From contig JABGUO010000308.1 of the NCBI GenBank assembly GCA_018646565.1, forward strand, positions 1 through 16,522: a stretch of 16,522 bases of DNA, given 5' to 3'. Below the pieces are notes generated by a model. That model saw nothing but the letters and a program-made list of their open reading frames with translations, searched no databases and was not told the DNA's origin. Source of the stretch: Opitutia bacterium (lineage in GTDB: Bacteria > Verrucomicrobiota > Verrucomicrobiia > Opitutales > Seribacteraceae). Positions 15,413 to 16,522 of this stretch are shown one piece after another. Made by a program: the position numbers and the translations under genes. Each line of letters opens with the position of its first letter. Position 1 is the stretch's first letter.

Positions 15413-16522
15413 TTAACGGGTGAATTTTCCTTTTTCAATTTCTGCTAACCTTTTTTCCATACGTTTTATCCGTCCGGAATTACTTGATTGCAGATTCGTT
15501 TTTTGGGCCAAATCTTTGGCGAGATCAAAGAGCAGGACAGGGTCTTCAAGGGTGTCTCCCTGCCAATAGTCCTGATACCATTCGGGCTCCCCAGTTATAC
15601 CGCCACGCCTGAGGTATGCCCAATCCCCCTGACGGAGACCCAACTTTCCATTAGCCGCATGGTAGACCAATTCGGTTCGTACTGGTTTGTCCGCAATTAG
15701 AGTTGGCAAAATATCGATACTATCCTCTGCAATCCCCTCTTTGAGGGGGTGATTGATAATACCGGCAATGGTGGCAAATAGGTCGGTCAGCGAAAGGGTT
15801 GAATCCAACCGTCGGCCATCCTTTATTCCCTTGTTTGGCCACGATGCAATAAAGGGCACGCGATGCCCACCTTCCAATAGGTCACGCTTCAATCCGCGCA
15901 AGGAGCCGGATGGGTTGTGATCATGTTGTTTAATTAAATCACGCATGAAGGGGGCTGGGCCGTTATCACTGGAAACAATCAGAAAAGTATTCTCATAAAC
16001 GCCCGCCTCTTTTAGTGCGGCCACAATTTCCCCGACCGCCCGGTCTGTCTGGGCCACAAAATCTCCATAGGGTCCTGCCTGGGTCTTCCCCTGAAACTCA
16101 TCCAATGGAACGATGGGGGAATGAGGGGAAGTGGTGGAGAAATAAAGGAAGAAAGGATTCGTGCTCTTGCTTTGTTCTTTAATGGTTTCAACTGCCTTGG
16201 CGGTAATCATCGGCATTACCTGATCGAGTTGCCAATCCTTTTGCCCCGGGCCGACCCCATGGATATAGCCACCTGACATTACCTGCTGTTTTCTGAGTTT
16301 TCCCCCATCCACATCAATGGGGTCACAGGTTAGGCGATCATTTTCGATAAAGGCATAAGGGGGCATATTGGGGACGTCATCCCCATAGTAATAATCAAAA
16401 CCAGCCCCCAAGGGTCCCCCCTGGATCGGCTTCGACCAATCAAACAGGTCGCAGGTTGCCTTGCTCGTTCCTGAACCAATCACCGAAGTGGGTGGTTTCA
16501 CCCCACCCTTCCAGGGCCAGTC
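15413..16522 (-). CDS. Type I sulfatase, N-terminus beyond window edge
   Basis: The frame is open from the right edge (DWPWKGGVKPP...) to the TAA at 15413, about 369 residues. The formylglycine Cys signature and GKWH motif would be upstream, outside the window. The visible part holds the C-terminal half of the catalytic domain: GFDYYYG, FFLYFSTTSPHSPI, FLIVSSDNGPAP (Asp-Asn metal ligands), GLKRDLLEGGHRVPFIASWP and the C-terminal subdomain with LGLRQGDWAYLRRGG. This layout is that of arylsulfatase A-like enzymes. It is not close to the SGNH-sulfatase fusion. It is the first visible gene of the operon, 20 bases ahead of the esterase, suggesting desulfation and deacylation of one substrate. The ending KFTR-stop recurs at the small protein gene ending at 12773. 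Confidence 0.9.
   Translation of the reverse strand, partial: DWPWKGGVKPPTSVIGSGTSKATCDLFDWSKPIQGGPLGAGFDYYYGDDVPNMPPYAFIENDRLTCDPIDVDGGKLRKQQVMSGGYIHGVGPGQKDWQLDQVMPMITAKAVETIKEQSKSTNPFFLYFSTTSPHSPIVPLDEFQGKTQAGPYGDFVAQTDRAVGEIVAALKEAGVYENTFLIVSSDNGPAPFMRDLIKQHDHNPSGSLRGLKRDLLEGGHRVPFIASWPNKGIKDGRRLDSTLSLTDLFATIAGIINHPLKEGIAEDSIDILPTLIADKPVRTELVYHAANGKLGLRQGDWAYLRRGGITGEPEWYQDYWQGDTLEDPVLLFDLAKDLAQKTNLQSSNSGRIKRMEKRLAEIEKGKFTR

Noticed and set aside
12773..15433. Shared KFTR-stop ending of the small protein and the right-edge sulfatase
   Set aside because: The match is about 15 bases (AAATTYACCCGTTAA) with no wider similarity; probably coincidence, though a recombination scar is not excluded.

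Overview
The window is a bacterial chromosomal segment of moderate GC content in which every supported gene lies on the minus strand. Genes therefore read from high to low coordinates. The content points to the PVC superphylum, most likely Verrucomicrobiota and less likely Planctomycetota or Lentisphaerota. The reasons are secreted sulfatases of the formylglycine type, a secreted esterase with EF-hand calcium motifs, secreted endonuclease/exonuclease/phosphatase (EEP) proteins, PhoD-like and calcineurin-like phosphoesterases, a MerC-like membrane protein and weak Shine-Dalgarno sites. This placement is inference from gene content; no rRNA or tRNA is present.

Right block (about 16522 down to 7625): a dense run of nine intact or plausibly intact genes, plus one sulfatase cut by the right edge. 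In transcription order these are a sulfatase, an alpha/beta esterase, a PhoD-like phosphatase, a small secreted protein that appears to start at ATT, EEP-1, an alpha/beta hydrolase, EEP-2, a sulfatase-head/MORN-tail chimera, EEP-3 and a Tat-exported metallophosphoesterase. Two junctions overlap as TAATG and the other gaps are 2 to 73 bases, so this looks like one operon. Nearly all products carry export signals. The set combines removal of sulfate, phosphate (mono- or diester) and acyl esters outside the cytoplasm. The natural reading is attack on a sulfated or phosphorylated, acylated polymer, or scavenging of sulfate and phosphate. The substrate cannot be read from the sequence.

Middle (about 7624 to 6878): a relic zone with three broken gene pieces end to end. 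They are an unrecognised C-terminal fragment, about 100 bases of a sulfatase C-terminal region, and the frameshifted C-terminal half of an EEP gene. The last two pieces have recognisable intact relatives inside the window.

Left block (6731 to 1): a two-domain SGNH-hydrolase/sulfatase fusion, a secreted alpha/beta hydrolase with a TTG start, a MerC-like membrane protein, a short CvfB-like S1/winged-helix RNA-binding protein, a secreted GH43-like beta-propeller protein with a frameshifted tail, and an EF-hand esterase cut by the left edge. That esterase is a clear paralogue of the esterase at 14403-15392. The MerC-like and CvfB-like genes are housekeeping-like or unrelated to polymer breakdown, and each has a plausible promoter of its own.

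The most notable signals are the mixed sulfo-, phospho- and acyl-esterase operon, the chimeric sulfatase/MORN gene, the mosaic relic zone and the SGNH-sulfatase fusion. No transporter, regulator, transposase, CRISPR array or RNA gene was seen.
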